64,000 bases of DNA from Oegoconia quadripuncta (lineage: Eukaryota > Arthropoda > Insecta > Lepidoptera > Autostichidae). Below the pieces are notes generated by a model. That model was given only the letters and a program-made list of their open reading frames with translations, searched no databases and had not been told where the DNA came from. Shown in pieces: positions 10,524-21,197 of the stretch; positions within the stretch are counted from its first letter, which is position 1; each line of letters starts with the position of its first letter. The translations under genes and the position numbers were made by a program. The DNA lies in NCBI GenBank assembly GCA_949316235.1, contig OX438748.1, forward strand, positions 31,614,836-31,678,835. The letters run 5' to 3'.

Positions 10524-10748
10524 AACGAGAAATTAGTGGATATCCAACGCGACGCGTACCAGGCGCCCATAAGTCCACAAGATGTGCACGGGGAGCGAGG
10601 TTCTCTACCTGTCGACCTCACGCTGGCCGACGACATTATAGCCGTTTTCGACGACAATGTAATTGTTTGGGTATTGTACGATAAAAGACCTATTGAGAAT
10701 GTGGGTGTACGATTTATCTTAACTTTTTATAGTAATAACCCCGAGTAA
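10524..10748 (+). CDS. brp: Bruchpilot C-terminal exon, likely last one visible
   Basis: After TATCTTTGCAG (ends 10523) the phase-0 frame reads NEKLVDIQRDAYQAPISPQD, then VHGERGSLPVDLTLADDII and AVFDDN. It then either reads on to a TAA at 10746-10748 or splices at AAT|GTAATT (10659) in phase 0. The start still looks like coil; the rest is proline-containing and acidic, as expected of a C-terminal tail. The sequence after 10659 (VIVWVLYDKRP…) looks less like the family, and the same GTAATT donor is used at 7726, so splicing onward to an exon I cannot find is a real alternative. With read-through, the ten exons give about 1417 residues. Drosophila Brp is about 1740 residues including the N-terminal part not seen here, so this exon could be close to the end. 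Confidence 0.7.
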   Translation, partial: NEKLVDIQRDAYQAPISPQDVHGERGSLPVDLTLADDIIAVFDDNVIVWVLYDKRPIENVGVRFILTFYSNNPE

Positions 10749-10844
10749 CCCCATTGAAAAGGAACTAATGAAGACCCTTTCTAGCCATCTTGAAATCATT
10801 GATCCTAGCAATTCTCACAGATATTTTACGAAGTTTTTTTATGA

Positions 10845-11020
10845 TTGACTGCATACGCATTTGACCACAAACTGATCTGTTGGAAAGTGCCGATATGGTC
10901 GATGATGAAGCACGCGATCTCAGTTCACCCGATTCACTCTGCTCTTGAAGATTTCAAGATTCTATAGAGTTCTGGAAAGACGAATTCCAAGCCTTGACTC
11001 TTCGCCTTATATGCGTAAAT
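10845..11020 (-). mobile_element. Decayed Jockey-like LINE 3' end
   Basis: Minus strand remnant starting in a T-rich run at about 10837, with TATGATTGACTGCAT, a degraded CACAAACTGATCTG block and CACTCTGCTCTTGAAGAT. It matches the better copies at 59767 and 46620. It lies just past the last brp exon. Confidence 0.65.
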
Positions 11021-11769
11021 TCTAATATTTGTGTCTTCATTTTATAATTAGCGGTATGATTACCTGATTTCTAATCAAAATTGATGTTCTTTTTCTTTTC
11101 CTTGACCGATACAAAATGAAATGTTTCATTTTGGTCCACTTGAATTGTTTCTACATGGAACGTTATTGCTACATTTGTTGCGTTGGGACCAAACTTTAGG
11201 TAGGCACTAATATTTTCCCGCTTTTACTATATGAAAATATTAATAATAATTAAAAATATTGTGCACTTTCTATAATATTATGTTTTGATGAATCTTAAAA
11301 TAACTTTAACGCGAGTCTTTCAATTTGTGTGAGTGTGATTATGATTAACTCGTTTGAAAAAAGCGATGAATAAAGTAGATAATTCTAATAGTGGTGATAG
11401 CAGCAATTATAATTCGAAACGACGAAGAATTGCACTGTGTAATTTATGCTTTGACATTAATTTGATTGTTAATCACTCACCTGCCTATTAGCCTAAGATA
11501 ACTTAAGCTATTGACTAGTTGACTATAAAGTCAACCACACGAGATAGGATCGTACTCGGACCTTTTCGTACCATAAATATGTACTCCGTTACCCTGGTAC
11601 AGCCTGGTGTGATCGGTATTAAGCATGTCGGAGAAATGCGGCATTCCCAGTCCGTGTCGTGGTATGGGAACTCACTCAGGGAAGCGTACTATAAAATGTC
11701 AAACTACTAAAAGCAAGGACACGAAATGGTAGATCAGTATTAAACCTCTAAAGTGAAATAGAACGGGGT
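11021..11769. other. Unique AT-rich sequence, no gene seen
   Basis: No coding pattern, inverted repeat or known repeat end was recognised here apart from the possible poly(A) motif at 11369. Confidence 0.4.
11369..11374 (+). promoter_or_regulatory. Candidate poly(A) signal downstream of brp
   Basis: AATAAA about 620 bp after the 10748 stop and the nearest I noticed. Useful only if the gene ends at 10748; weak on its own. Confidence 0.2.
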
Positions 11770-12004
11770 AATAATAATAAATATTTCGGACACTTACACC
11801 AAATATCTAGTCCACACTAAGCAAAGCTTGTACTATGGATACTAGATAACGGATAAACATACATATAAATATTTATATAAACATCCATGACTCGGGAATA
11901 AAAATGTTCGTATTCATCACACAAACATTTACCCGTCGCGGGATTCGAACACGCAACCGTTGGTTTCGCTGACAGGGTCAGTATCCACTACACCAACCGG
12001 TCGT
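11770..12004 (-). mobile_element. SINE family B (subtype with GACGGGTAAATG)
   Basis: Minus strand tRNA-headed SINE. The head is at 12004 (GACCGGTTGGTGTAGTGG when reverse-complemented), the B-box region is GGTTGCGTGTTCGAATCC, and the 3' part ends in (ATT)n at about 11770. It is the same subtype as the copy at 45068-45289. Confidence 0.8.
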
Positions 12005-12372
12005 CAATCGCCAATCGGTCGTAATGTTCTGTCACTGATAGGATACGAGCCCCAATAGCCCCAAAACTGTGCACATGACACTTGAGAAACTTGGTGAAGG
12101 GGTAAACGTTATTGCATGCCCTCACGCATCCAACTTAATCTTCGTATAAAACTGTGAAAATTGACCAGACCAGTATGCAATTCCTTCTGCCTAAGTTCCA
12201 CGACCAGCTTAGTAATGTCGCTACTAACGGGGTCCCTCGAACTGCCGGTAGTAATAGGTAGCATAGGTACCTCACTTACATTGTGTATTACACTGTATGT
12301 GACCATTACTGTATGTGCAATACTAGCGCCACGGGTTTTACTTATTTTAGTAATAAATTAATTGACGACGAC

Positions 12373-12650
12373 GACCTGTTTGGTGTAGTGGTTAGAAACT
12401 CTGCTACTATACCAAATGGTCGCGGGTTCGAATCCCGCTAGGGGCATATGTTTGTATGATGAATACAGACATGTGTTCCCGAGTTATGGATGTTTTTCGT
12501 TTATACGTGTATTTATTTAGAAAAAAAATATATATTTGTGTAGTTTATCAACCATCTGGTATCCATGACACAAGCCTAGATGCTTACTGTGGACCTAGAT
12601 GGCGCTGTGTGTTTGCGCAAAGACATTTATTATTTTATTATTGTTATTTA
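12373..12650 (+). mobile_element. SINE family B, full-length copy
   Basis: Starts GACCTGTTTGGTGTAGTGG (box A) with GGTTCGAATCC (box B). Next come ATGTTTGTATGATGAATAC, CATCTGGTATCC, AGATGGCGCTGTGTG and a TTTATTATT tail. The head resembles a tRNA, but the fixed 200-bp 3' extension and multiple copies make it a SINE. Confidence 0.88.
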
Positions 12651-13106
12651 ATTACCATGAGAATTAAACGGGAAACCACATCGTAAATTCATGGATAATT
12701 TATCGGTTGCGATGAAAACTATTATAGTACCAGAATCGTTACTGCATGTAATGCCATATTATAAGAAGGAAAATTTAAATATTTAATTGTAATATCGCCC
12801 AATCAATCAATTAAATTATTCGTGATACACAAGTGAAATACAATATAGTGAGGTAAAATTGTTTCATCGATCCAATTCCAATATTTAAAAATATTTGAAA
12901 TTCGAAATTCTCCACCTATCTTTATATTAGATATCATCTGTCATCGTCGCGACCCACACAATATAGTGAGGTTAGCGACAGAAGTGACCGAGCTCTGTGA
13001 TCCGCACATTGGCATACAAAACAGTTTTTCTACATACTATTAACTAATACAACAAAAATGGAAAAGTTGTTTTTACATCCGATTAAGTCCAATTGCATAG
13101 AATCCT

Positions 13107-13332
13107 CAGCGGGGTACATGTTTAAGTACTCGGTTTGGTTGGTGGTAGGGCATTTTATGTCTATATTGCCGCCAAGCAAATTGTTGTGCTCCGGTTGTCA
13201 GAGATAAGATAGCCAGTGATCCCCCAAATATGTTGGGGTTTCCGGGTCAGTACGCTTCCACCTTCGACCTCATCTTTACTTAACATCAGGTGTGATTGAG
13301 GTCAAGTACCAAGCCGTTATGCTTAAAAAAAA
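13107..13332 (+). mobile_element. SINE family A, 5'-truncated
   Basis: Begins inside the head at CAGCGGGGTACATGTTTAAG, lacks box A, and has an internal deletion. The body (CCGGTTGTCAGAGATAAG, TTGGGGTTTCCGGGTCAG) and terminal A-run are intact. Confidence 0.85.
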
Positions 13333-15448
13333 TCACATTAAAATAGAAATCTTATCAATTTTGTACATCTCAGTGTAAGAATACCTACACATAATAATAC
13401 GAATAGTTCAAGGATGTAATTGTAAATAATGTTACAGGAGGAGGACATCCCAGCAACAGTACTCTGACGCCAAACAGCTAAGTCAAACGTAACACTGTTT
13501 GTGGCCTTAGCCTCATCATGCACTATTGTCACCATAGTCCCGCTACCTTACCAATCATCATCGCTTATCACTCCAGCATACTATCCAGTAACTTAAAAAA
13601 AACGCTCGCTTGCGATTCTTGATCGCGCTCCGTTCCAATTCAGAGTCGTGCCATAAGACCAAAGATGTTCTATTTTATGTTTTTTTGTAAATAAAATTGT
13701 TTTTTTTTTTTTAATAAAATTATGATTTGTTTTATTTTGATCAGCCCATTATTTATTGAGATTTAACTTTTTTATCGAAGGTCTGATAATTATAATAATA
13801 ATATGAATGATATATTTTTATCCTCATATAACGGAACCAAATTATTTACACATTATTATCTATCTACGTACCTAATATGTAATTTATCATTACACTTGTT
13901 AAGCTGTTTAGACCAGTTAAGCAATGTATACCTGTTTAGAGCAATAATTTAATTTAAACATACATAGTTAAATCCAATAGGTGTCTATTTTTATCCTAAT
14001 ACTAGTGAAATCTATTAATGTTTTTACTGTCTCAATATATTATTTAATGGATATAATTAATAAAATTAATATAAAATCTTCACGTATTTATAAGTAGGGC
14101 AGATTATTTGTTTCACTTAGATCTCCTTTATTATACCTACCTATTAGAGTGAATAAGGCCGATCATAAGAGAAGCCATTATGTGGACTAAACAAATAAAA
14201 GTATTATATGTTATTAGGATAACCACTATATAGGAATCCCAATAGATATGAACTCATAAAATACCTAGCTAATATTTATTTCGTTAACTTGAATTTATTT
14301 GCTGTTCCTATCAATGTATGTTAAAATATTTACATATCATGCACAAAGTATAAACATGAATATGACATTCAAAGCTTACAGTCGGCATATCATTACATAA
14401 TTTATGTATCAAAAGAAACTTAGCTTCTTACCTTTAAAAATCTTCTAGCAAATATGAATCATGTTTAAAATGTTTATGTGAAACAAGAAAGACGCTTTGT
14501 ACAATTATTGTCAAATGAAGCACTGCCTTAAAATCTAAGTAAAATTAATGAATACTTTTTGTTAAGTGTGTAAGCCTCGGTTCGCTTAATGAATAGAGAA
14601 GAGACGTCCGCCCTCTTCGGTGGATAGCGTTGAAATGAGAATTCAGGGGAAAATCAAGATTGCGTTCCGTTTACGGCAGCTAACCGCATCATAAACAAAT
14701 TAATATTAAATATTGTGAGCTTTTTATAATATCTATTTGTAACAATATTGCATTTTGTGATATAATAGATCCGGAGTTAACGAAATCCAATTTGTGAAAA
14801 GTTTTTTTAAATTCCTCATGATACTAATATTCAATAAAATAATTTGTACCTAGCCTAGTTAAGTATAAATCCTTATTATTAAGCCACAATTTGTATAACA
14901 TATTACATGTAAAAGCTTATTGCTGTTTTAAGCAATTGTTTTTAAATATAAAAATAATGATGCCTAATTTCATAAATTGGATTGTCGGCCCCAGATGAGG
15001 AACATCGAAGAAACTCGTTTCCTTTTGCATCTTCCTTTCCAAAGGTCAATAGTCAATGTTTAGCATATCACATACCTCTATTTTGTTTGTTGACTAATTG
15101 ATTTCAATTTAAAAATTGCTAAATGATTTTGTGCTAGTTGAAATGTTTCAAATGGCTATTGATCTTTCTCGATGTTAGATATACTATAGCCCCTTGTTCA
15201 AACTTGTCTAATATACCTTGTTATATTGTTTAATCTCACAGATTATAATATCTAATAGTGTTGGCAAAATTATGGCTTTATACACAGTCGCTGATTGTAG
15301 TGTGTATTCGTATGGTAGGTGGGATGTATAGTAATGCGCGGCGCCATGTTGTGCCAGAAACTCGCAGTTACTATTTTCGAATTTCAATATTTGACACTTC
15401 AAATTTTTGAAATAGTTCGTTTTATTTTTCTAAAAGAAAAACAACTAA
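13333..15448. other. AT-rich sequence without recognisable gene
   Basis: Read on both strands: no exon-like frames, no known repeat ends. Poly(T)/poly(A) tracts near 13681-13715 and a simple AT-rich background only. Confidence 0.4.
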
Positions 15449-15786
15449 GGACGGGAATATACGTCAGATTTTGTTTCCGATGATCTGAGACTATCTGATA
15501 GTAAGCATTTACTCGATATATTTTTACGCCATACTTTTTCTGAACAGTCGTTCTCGAGCTATTATCCCGAGTGCTCGCATACGCTGAAAGATAAAATTGA
15601 AAACGAATTGCTGTTACTTATTGCATATTTGCTCGTGTTGACGCGAAAGAAGACAACACCGATAATATAATCGTAAAGACTTCGGTGCTGTTTCCAACAC
15701 AAACGTCCGATCCGACCATCGGTTCGGACGTGTGTTGAATGTTCAAACGAAATAATCCCAACGCAATCTGACATGTATTCCCATCC
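15449..15786. mobile_element. MITE-like element, ~26-bp TIRs, TAA flanks
   Basis: The left end GGACGGGAATATACGTCAGA pairs with the right end (reverse complement GGATGGGAATACATGTCAGA). TAA lies on both sides (15446-15448 and 15787-15789), as in PIF/Harbinger-type insertions. An internal palindrome at 15693-15738 (CAACACAAACGTCCGA with TCGGACGTGTGTTG) adds a hairpin. No transposase is present. Confidence 0.6.
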
Positions 15787-16462
15787 TAAAGGTGCGCCTT
15801 TTGTTCCGACATAACATGGCTGCCATGAGCGACTTAAAATTTTTTGTATCGACTCAAAGTGTGTAGTTGTATATTGTACGATCAAGTCACAATAATTATT
15901 ATGGTATTAACGTAAAATGATATTAGTTACTTGTTACATAAATATAATGGTATAAATAAACAGTGGGTCGTATTGTTTCACACGTTGTATTGACCGACAT
16001 TACGCTGAAAAAAAATTATAAAAAATACATGTTCTTTGAAAAATATAATATCTTCATATACGGAACGGTATTGTTTGTTTCTTTTATTAGTATTACATTC
16101 TCATTATTACTAACTGAATTATAGAAATAGAAAGATCAGAGGCACAATTCTAGGTATAACTAGGGACACTGTACTCATGAATAGTATCGAATATTAGGAC
16201 GCTTTTTTTTAATTGCTCTACCGGTCTAGAATTAGGCTGAATAAACTAGAGTTCTTGAAGCAATCGATTGCATAACTTTAACATGGAGATTCCTGCTTTC
16301 GAAAGCAACTTTTTCAAAGCACAGATTAAAATAAAAATATTCGATTTGTAAATATATAAGCCTTTTTACTTCAATAATGAATGGACTGAAGTAGAAGACT
16401 CATCATCTTAGTAGGTCTATTATGTAGATACGAGTATGTATTTAGTATGCATATACTACTAT

Positions 16463-16640
16463 GAAGCGTCGGCGGCTCAGCGGTTAAAATGAGCTCTCCT
16501 GATTTAGGAGGTCCGCGTTCGATTCCCAGGCAGGCCATGTACCAATGAGTTTTTTATTTTAATTACTTATGTGCACTTATCCGACTGCTCTTAAACAGTC
16601 TCGATGGAATTGCGATGCGACTCGGACGCTTTATTAATAA
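16463..16640 (+). mobile_element. SINE-like element of a third type (family C)
   Basis: The head GTCGGCGGCTCAGCGGTTAA and the box-B block GTTCGATTCCCAGGCAG are followed by ATGAGTTTTTTATTTTAAT and a variable 3' end. The head differs from families A and B. Only one copy is seen here, so the boundaries are approximate. Confidence 0.5.
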
Positions 16641-16763
16641 ACATAATAGTATTTACGTAATAGCGCGGCTAGCGCCGTTGCGTCGCTCGGGATTATTCAC
16701 CATAGACGTACAACCGCCTGTGGTGAGCGAACTCCTTGTATTCCTGCAAAGCGGCTGGATGTA

Positions 16764-17016
16764 ATGGACGAAATGAGCTTGACCCAGATCTGCACGTCGA
16801 GCTTCCTTGAAGCTGAGATTGGCAGAGCTACGGAGCTGCTGTACAAGTCACTCAACAAGAGTAAAGATATGGTAGACTACATCCGGCTGAAGTCGAAGTA
16901 CGTCCATTTTAATACATTTGTAGCTCGAATACCCACCGATCACCTTCATGAAGGAGGACTTCTGGCCGAATGGCGTCGTTTTCTGGCGGTTCCGTGGAAG
17001 ACTGCAAAATCGTTTA
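16764..17016 (+). pseudogene. Retroelement ORF1/FP-domain fragment, frameshifted
   Basis: An open frame from ATG 16764 reads MDEMSLTQICTSSFLEAEIG and later YVHFNTFVARIPTDHL, then leaves the family pattern. After a +1 shift near 16949 the frame resumes with MKEDFWPNGVVFWRFRGRL. The two pieces together look like the FP-type C-terminal domain of ORF1-like proteins in lepidopteran non-LTR elements, with the usual middle region deleted. The piece ends only a few bases before the head of a SINE family A copy at 17018. Confidence 0.65.
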
Positions 17017-17017
17017 A

Positions 17018-17350
17018 CCGCCTCCGTGGCTTAATGTAAACAACATTAGGTTTACGATTCGGAGGTCGCAAGTTCGATCCCCAACCGGGTACATGTTTAA
17101 GTACTCGGTTTGGTTGGTGGTAGGGCATTTTAAATGTCCGCCAGGCTAGCTACCACCATCTTATCTAAATCTGCCGCCACGCAATAATGTTAATAGCATT
17201 GTTGTGTTCCGGTTGTCAGAGATAAGATAGCCAGTCCCCCAAATGTGTTGGGGTTTCTGATTCAGTACGCTTCCACCTTCGACCTCATCTTCACTTAACA
17301 TCAGGTGCGATTGAGGTCAAGTACGAACCCGTCGTGCATAAAATAAAATA
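17018..17350 (+). mobile_element. SINE family A, near full length
   Basis: Full order: CCGCCTCCGTGGCTTAATG head, GTTCGATCCCCAACCGGGTA, TTTGGTTGGTGGTAGGGC, CCGCCACGCAATAATG, CCGGTTGTCAGAGATAAG, CATCAGGTGCGATTGAGGTC and an A-rich end. Confidence 0.9.
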
Positions 17351-17401
17351 GGTATAGTACGCCAGACAGCACAACGATCTGTGCCAAATTATTAAAATAA
17401 G

Positions 17402-17404
17402 TTA

Positions 17405-17435
<31 letters not shown>
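17402..17435. repeat. (TTA)n microsatellite
   Basis: About eleven TTA/ATT units in a row. Confidence 0.9.
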
Positions 17436-17581
17436 GTATATTAGTCTGTAAGGTATGTAGGTATCTATGGGTATTTTTGCCTGAAAATAAATGATTCATT
17501 CTTATTATTAAACGGTGAAGGAAAAATATCATGAGCAAACCTGCCAGCTTGAGAAATAAAAATTCAAAGGCATGTGAAATC

Positions 17582-17692
17582 GCCAACCCGCATTGGGCCA
17601 GCGTGGTGGACTATGGCCCATACTCCCTCGTATACGAGGAAAGGCCTATATCCCTGCAGTGGGATGTTAACGGGCTGATGATGATGAGGGTT
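17582..17692 (+). mobile_element. RTE-like LINE 3' tail
   Basis: Contains AACCCGCATTGGGCCAGCG, GGACTATGGCCCATACTCC, CCTGCAGTGGGATGTTAACG and a (GATGAT)n end. This 3' end is widespread in Lepidoptera. An inverted copy is at 21315-21432 and another at 29928-30230. Confidence 0.75.
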
Positions 17693-17826
17693 CTAGTTAT
17701 ATGATAAAAACTTAAATATCTGTCTATCGGTAAGTCACATGATGGTTTGCCGTTAGTATATTTTATGAAACCTTAAGGTTATGGGCGTCATATTGACAGT
17801 TTTTTTAAATGTAATTAACTTTTATC
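17693..17826. repeat. Dispersed repeat shared with 21198-21314 (inverted)
   Basis: The block with GTCTATCGGTAAGTCACATG, CCTTAAGGTTATGGGCGTC and TTTAAATGTAATTAACTT recurs, reverse-complemented, directly beside the second copy of the neighbouring TIR element. It is therefore part of a larger duplicated unit. Confidence 0.7.
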
Positions 17827-18104
17827 GACCTGTTTGGTGTAGTGGTTAGAATCTCTGACCACTATACCAAAAGGTCGCGGGTTCGAATCCCGCAAGCGGC
17901 ATATGTTTGTATGATGAATACGGACACGTGTACCCGAGTTATGGATGTTTTCATGTATAATAAATAAGTATTTATTTACAAAAAAAAAATATATTTATGT
18001 AGTATATCAACCATCTGGTATCCACAACACAAGCCTATAGTTGCTTAAAGTGGAACTTGATGGCGCTGTGTGTATGTCCAAGGATATTTATATTTATTTA
18101 TTTA
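17827..18104 (+). mobile_element. SINE family B inserted in the duplicated unit
   Basis: Complete copy (GACCTGTTTGGTGTAGTGG, GGTTCGAATCC, CATCTGGTATCC, GATGGCGCTGTGTG). The reverse copy of the surrounding sequence at 21190-21210 lacks it, so the insertion came after the unit was duplicated or dispersed. Confidence 0.88.
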
Positions 18105-18348
18105 AGAGGGTTTAATCTCGCACGTTATTCCATACAAATTTCAAGTCCGAATTTTCCGAAGTGGTTTCATTCGAATCGGTTTGATTCGAATGAAATTTTC
18201 TTCGTTATAAGCAATATTCATAGATGTAAAAAGGTAATAGTAAACATTTCAAAATATCGAATTTAAATATATTGCTTTTATTCATATTGGAAAATTTGGA
18301 CGTGAAAGTATGTATGGAATACACTGCGGGATGAATACTCTTTTAAGT
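18102..18348. mobile_element. TIR element (MITE), ~60-bp diverged inverted ends
   Basis: The left end TTAAGAGGGTTTAATCTCGC … CGAATTTTCCGAA pairs with the right end (reverse complement AACTTAAAAGAGTATTCATC … CAAATTTTCCAA). A second, inverted and larger copy is at 20494-21197. Next to the right end, 18355-18400 holds another piece of the RTE tail (CCCTGCAGTGGGATGTT). Confidence 0.65.
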
Positions 18349-18639
18349 TTTTATAGTTATATATCCCTGCAGTGGGATGTTTTCGCACTCATGATGATGA
18401 CAATGGTCCAGCTTAGTAGGAAGGGCTCATGACAGTATACCTACATACACTAATGCTGGGCAACAGCATCATTGCGGCGGAGCTTCCAGAAAAAATCTAC
18501 GATCGCCATCCCGCTTGACCAGCGATTAGGTCAAATCCTCGCAAATCGCGCCGTGATGGTGATGATGACGTCATGTGCAGTAGTGGACTGGTGCTAATGC
18601 GGAGCTGATGATTGATGATCACTTTAATATTTAGGTATT

Positions 18640-18935
18640 ACCAAATAATTTTTAACACAATTTTTAGTTTACTAAAACAGTTAAGCAGTTAAAACAACGG
18701 AGATCGCGGGTTCGATTCTCAGCGAGGTACATATTAAATACTCTGTTTAGTTGGTTGTAGAGCATTTCTATGTCCATTTGGGTACATTTAGTCTTTATTT
18801 TTAACACAATTTATAGCTTATAGGTACTAAAGAAGTTAAAACAACGGAGATCGCGGGTTCGATTCTCAGCGAGGTACATATTAAATACTCTGTTTAGTTG
18901 TAAAGCATTTTATGTCCACTTGGGTAGATATCATA
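18640..18935 (+). repeat. Tandem duplication (~148 bp) covering part of SINE A
   Basis: TTAACACAA and the following ACAACGGAGATCGCGGGTTC block occur at 18652/18694 and again at 18801/18841. The first unit ends after a partial SINE body; the second continues into the rest of the SINE. Confidence 0.75.
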
Positions 18936-19108
18936 ATCTGAGTGTGCCGTCAAGCGACAATAGTATTGATGGCATTGTTGGGTTCTGCCCGTTTGAGGTA
19001 GGCAGCTCTGAAATTAGTTGGGGGTTTCGGTTGAACTCGATTTCATCTTTGGCTTCATTTTAATTTAACATCAGCAGTGATTGAGTTCAAGTGCAAACAC
19101 AATAAAAG
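18841..19108 (+). mobile_element. SINE family A, diverged copy
   Basis: Head partly lost (begins GAGATCGCGGGTTCGATTCT). The body is diverged: CGACAATAGTATTGATGGCA, TTGGGGGTTTCGG, AACATCAGCAGTGATTGAG, ending AATAAAAG. Confidence 0.75.
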
Positions 19109-19257
19109 AAGTATTTCGCTACCTCCAGCTGCACATTCATATATAAGTCAGTGTAGTTACTTTGCCAACCCAGCAATGCGGAGTTCCAGCCAGGGCAACT
19201 ACCAATAATATCTTCCATAAACTACGAAGGCTAGGAATCCTACTGAAATTTGAAAAC

Positions 19258-19541
19258 GACCTGTTTGGTGTAGTGGTTAGCAACTCTAACCACTATATCA
19301 AAAGGTTGCGGGTTCGAATTCCGCTAGGGGCATAATATGTTTGTGTGATAAATACGGACATGTGTACCCGAGTTATGGATGTTTTCATTTATAATAAGCA
19401 TTTATTTACAAAAAAATATGTATTTATGTAGTATATCAACCATCTGGGTATCCGCAACACAAGCCTATAGTTGCTTACTTTGGAACTAGATGGCGGTGTG
19501 TGTATGTCTAAGGATATTTATAAAAAAAAAACAAAAAAAAA
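19258..19541 (+). mobile_element. SINE family B, full-length copy
   Basis: GACCTGTTTGGTGTAGTGG head, GGGTTCGAATTCCGC, CATCTGGGTATCC, AGATGGCGGTGTGTG and an A-rich end. Confidence 0.88.
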
Positions 19542-20222
19542 ATCCTCCCTGTAAAAAGTATGGTTGGTTGAGTCCCGAATCGAAAGTACACGGATATGTA
19601 TAATATGATAATATGTCAGATTGATCTCAGTCTGCTACTTATTGTCAAAATTCCTTCTAAAGAAAAAAACTCTGTCTACCATTTTTGTGTATCTACTAAA
19701 ACAATCTCGTATTATTATTACACTTCTTCTTCTTCTTATTTTTGAGGATGGCAACCAGTCAACCTCATTGTCGAGGGACATTACTGCCAGTTTCGAGTGA
19801 AAATTTTTATTTATCTTATTTCTTCAGTTTATAGGTCAGTCTCAATCAAAACAAGTAATTCGTCGTATACAGAGTCTAGTCACGGTCAAGTCATTCTTCA
19901 GTAAAGTGGCAGAATGCTTTACAAAAGATTTTGGCGGCTTCTTGTGGGAACCCGAAAGCTCCGTTACGCACTTTAATTTACACTTCCCTTCACCTGTACA
20001 CCAACACTAACGTTTGCTGCACAATATTCTGCCATTATTAAGCTTCAAAAGTTAGAATGCACAAATTTTAAGACCTATAAAGAAAAATGCTACTTCACTC
20101 GCCGAGTTCCCGCCAAAAAGCCATTATTACACTTCTTAGGTATTTTGTGTTCGAAAGGAATATTTGAAATTTGTACAGTGCCATCTGGTATCGAGTAGCT
20201 ATACTAGGTGCTAACAAGGTAA
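19542..20222. other. Unassigned sequence, probably an old repeat
   Basis: No gene found. A block around 19733-20130 (CTTCTTCTTC, then GGCAACCAGTCAACCTC … CGAGTTCCCGCCAAAAAGCC) looks repeat-like, but I see no second copy in the window. Confidence 0.3.
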
Positions 20223-20243
20223 ACTACTACTACTACTACTACT
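20223..20243. repeat. (CTA)n microsatellite
   Basis: About seven CTA/TAC units. Confidence 0.85.
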
Positions 20244-20493
20244 CAGCACTAGATGGCGCCCTTGGTGGGGTTCCGTTGTACACGGAATTTATTACTTCAC
20301 AGTAATAGTTTGTAGAGTTTGGAATAAAAAATTAAATTAATTATATTTTTATTTAGTATTTAAAATAAATACTAAAGCTAATTGGTAAGATTGTACCAAT
20401 ATAGTTATGTTCTGATAGTAGGTAATATATAAACAAACTCCTACACATGAAGTTTGTGAAGGTTTACAGTTTCAGACGGTATCTAACTATAAA

Positions 20494-21197
20494 AACTTAA
20501 GATTATTCATCCCGCACGGTATTCCATACATACTTTCACGTCCAAATTTTCCGATATGAATAAACGTTTTTAAAAAAAGTTTCTTGCGAACATTTTCGGA
20601 AAAGAGTATTAAATAGTAAATTAAAGCGATTTTAAATTTTCCATAGTAACAGATAAAAGCAATATATTCTTTTAAATTCGAAATTTGAAAATGTTTAGGT
20701 ACTATTATTTTTTATTTTTTTTTATATAATTTATTGCACACGATTACTCATAAAAGTTAAATACATACCAGATACGGGATGTACAAAAGGCACTAGCTTA
20801 TCTCTAAAAAGAGATTTCTTCCAGCAAGACCCTGCAAATGTGTAGGAAAACAGGTTCGATAGGATAGACATACATACATACATAGTTACGTGCATTGAGA
20901 AAAAAAGTATTAATAATCAACTTAAAATCAAAAGACTATAATAATAAATACTTAAAATATAATAAAATAAATACCTATTTTATATGAAATAAAATACGTA
21001 CGTAAGTTTTAATTATAAAATAAATAAGGAATTCCTGTATCTTTTTAACAAATAAATATATACTTACATATAATATATACATAGACTTAATCTTGCTTAT
21101 ATACTAATAAAGTATCATTCGAATCGGTTTAATCACTTCGGAAAATTCGGACTTGAAATTTGTATGGAATAACGTGTGAGATAAACCCTCTTAAGTT
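20494..21197. mobile_element. Second copy of the 18102 TIR element, inverted and interrupted
   Basis: The left end AACTTAAGATTATTCATCCC and the right end (reverse complement AACTTAAGAGGGTTTATCTC) match the 18102 element in reverse orientation. The middle has been opened at about 20709 by a sequence starting with a T-rich run, consistent with a minus-strand retroelement tail, and extending to about 21090. Confidence 0.6.

Noticed and set aside
12373..12446. tRNA gene at the start of several repeats
   Set aside because: Box A and box B are present, but the same head is followed by a fixed ~200-bp extension and A/T-rich tail in many copies; this is a tRNA-derived SINE. The cloverleaf is also imperfect.
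15562..15885. 107-codon minus-strand open frame
   Set aside because: It covers most of a MITE-like element and its right flank; no conserved features.
17402..17435. Possible CRISPR-like or regulatory array in short repeats
   Set aside because: These are simple microsatellites; no spaced repeats of CRISPR type occur, and the genome is eukaryotic.
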